64,000 nt of DNA from positions 32,743-96,742 of the forward strand of contig NZ_JNYJ01000065.1 in NCBI RefSeq assembly GCF_000716715.1, given 5' to 3'. The stretch is from Dactylosporangium aurantiacum. GTDB taxonomy: Bacteria; Actinomycetota; Actinomycetes; Mycobacteriales; Micromonosporaceae. This document shows positions 63,945 through 64,000 of the stretch, one piece after another. The translations under genes and the position numbers were made by a program. The notes under the pieces are model-generated. The model saw only the letters and a list, made by a program, of their open reading frames with translations. It was not told the origin of the DNA and did no database searches. Position 1 is the stretch's first letter, and each line of letters starts with the position of its first letter.

Positions 63945-64000
63945 GACTGGACTCACAACAACCGTTGACCTACCAGGACGCTGACCTGCCCATCCAGCCT

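Noticed and set aside
63781..63984. 67-aa ORF over the tRNA fragment
   Set aside because: It is antisense to the tRNA half and its terminator; such ORFs arise from tRNA sequence.

Overview
The window looks like a chromosomal segment of a high-GC actinomycete, most likely Micromonosporaceae or a close relative. The reasons are very high GC in almost all coding sequence, frequent GTG starts, a CysM/CysO/JAMM cysteine cluster next to clpS, oligoribonuclease next to tRNA-His, a complete hut operon, and many genes that look leaderless (a TANNNT -10 box ending 6-8 nt before the start codon). No rRNA, CRISPR array or intact insertion sequence was seen.

Layout. 1-11 kb: end of a beta-propeller protein, an unrecognised DHTPFS protein, tRNA-His and orn, a low-complexity membrane protein, a CopC-CopD copper protein, a peroxiredoxin, and an ATP-grasp / alpha-E / transglutaminase operon. 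10.9-12.15 kb: an unusual tRNA locus. It holds a class I tRNA with a UAG anticodon, a 243-aa protein of unknown function, and two elements in which the 3' half of a tRNA lies before its matching 5' half, with complementary flanks (candidate circularly permuted tRNAs), closed by a strong hairpin. 12-14 kb: small membrane protein, degenerate HAD protein, MOSC protein. 14.3-22.1 kb: RpiR-type regulator followed by hutU, an M20 amidohydrolase, hutF, hutI and hutH, the last four junctions being 4-bp overlaps. 22.1-22.9 kb: non-coding stretch with a GAGACGCC repeat. 22.9-33.1 kb (mostly minus strand): rdgB-rph, a GDSL hydrolase with two glycosyltransferases, an MBL hydrolase, cysM-cysO-mec, a DUF2017-type gene, clpS and a GTPase.

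33.3-38.4 kb: LuxR-type ATPase regulator overlapping pncB-pncA (NAD salvage), then a STAS antagonist. 38.4-39.9 kb: decayed non-coding DNA with a 44-bp tandem repeat and degraded copies of the end of the neighbouring ctaD. 39.9-48 kb: ctaD, a LacI regulator with a CebR-like operator, a B12-domain-like protein, a CBM-like surface protein, an acetylxylan-esterase-like hydrolase, S4 and ankyrin proteins, a lipoprotein. 48-58 kb: a 12-codon ORF with an almost perfect Shine-Dalgarno and a downstream hairpin, M28 peptidase, dicarboxylate carrier, response regulator, kinase-like protein running into a 16-bp repeat that has beheaded the next ORF, DODA dioxygenase, MOSC protein, C39-like protein, secreted Tat protein, GGDEF-EAL protein, thymidine kinase.

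58-64 kb: uncharacterised genes, then an accessory module (XRE regulator, ImmA/IrrE-like metallopeptidase, PIN protein) with its own inverted-repeat operator, a membrane protein, and the displaced 3' half of tRNA-Ala(GGC), which suggests an integrated element starting just beyond the right edge.

Most notable are the two permuted tRNA-like elements around 11.8-12.1 kb.
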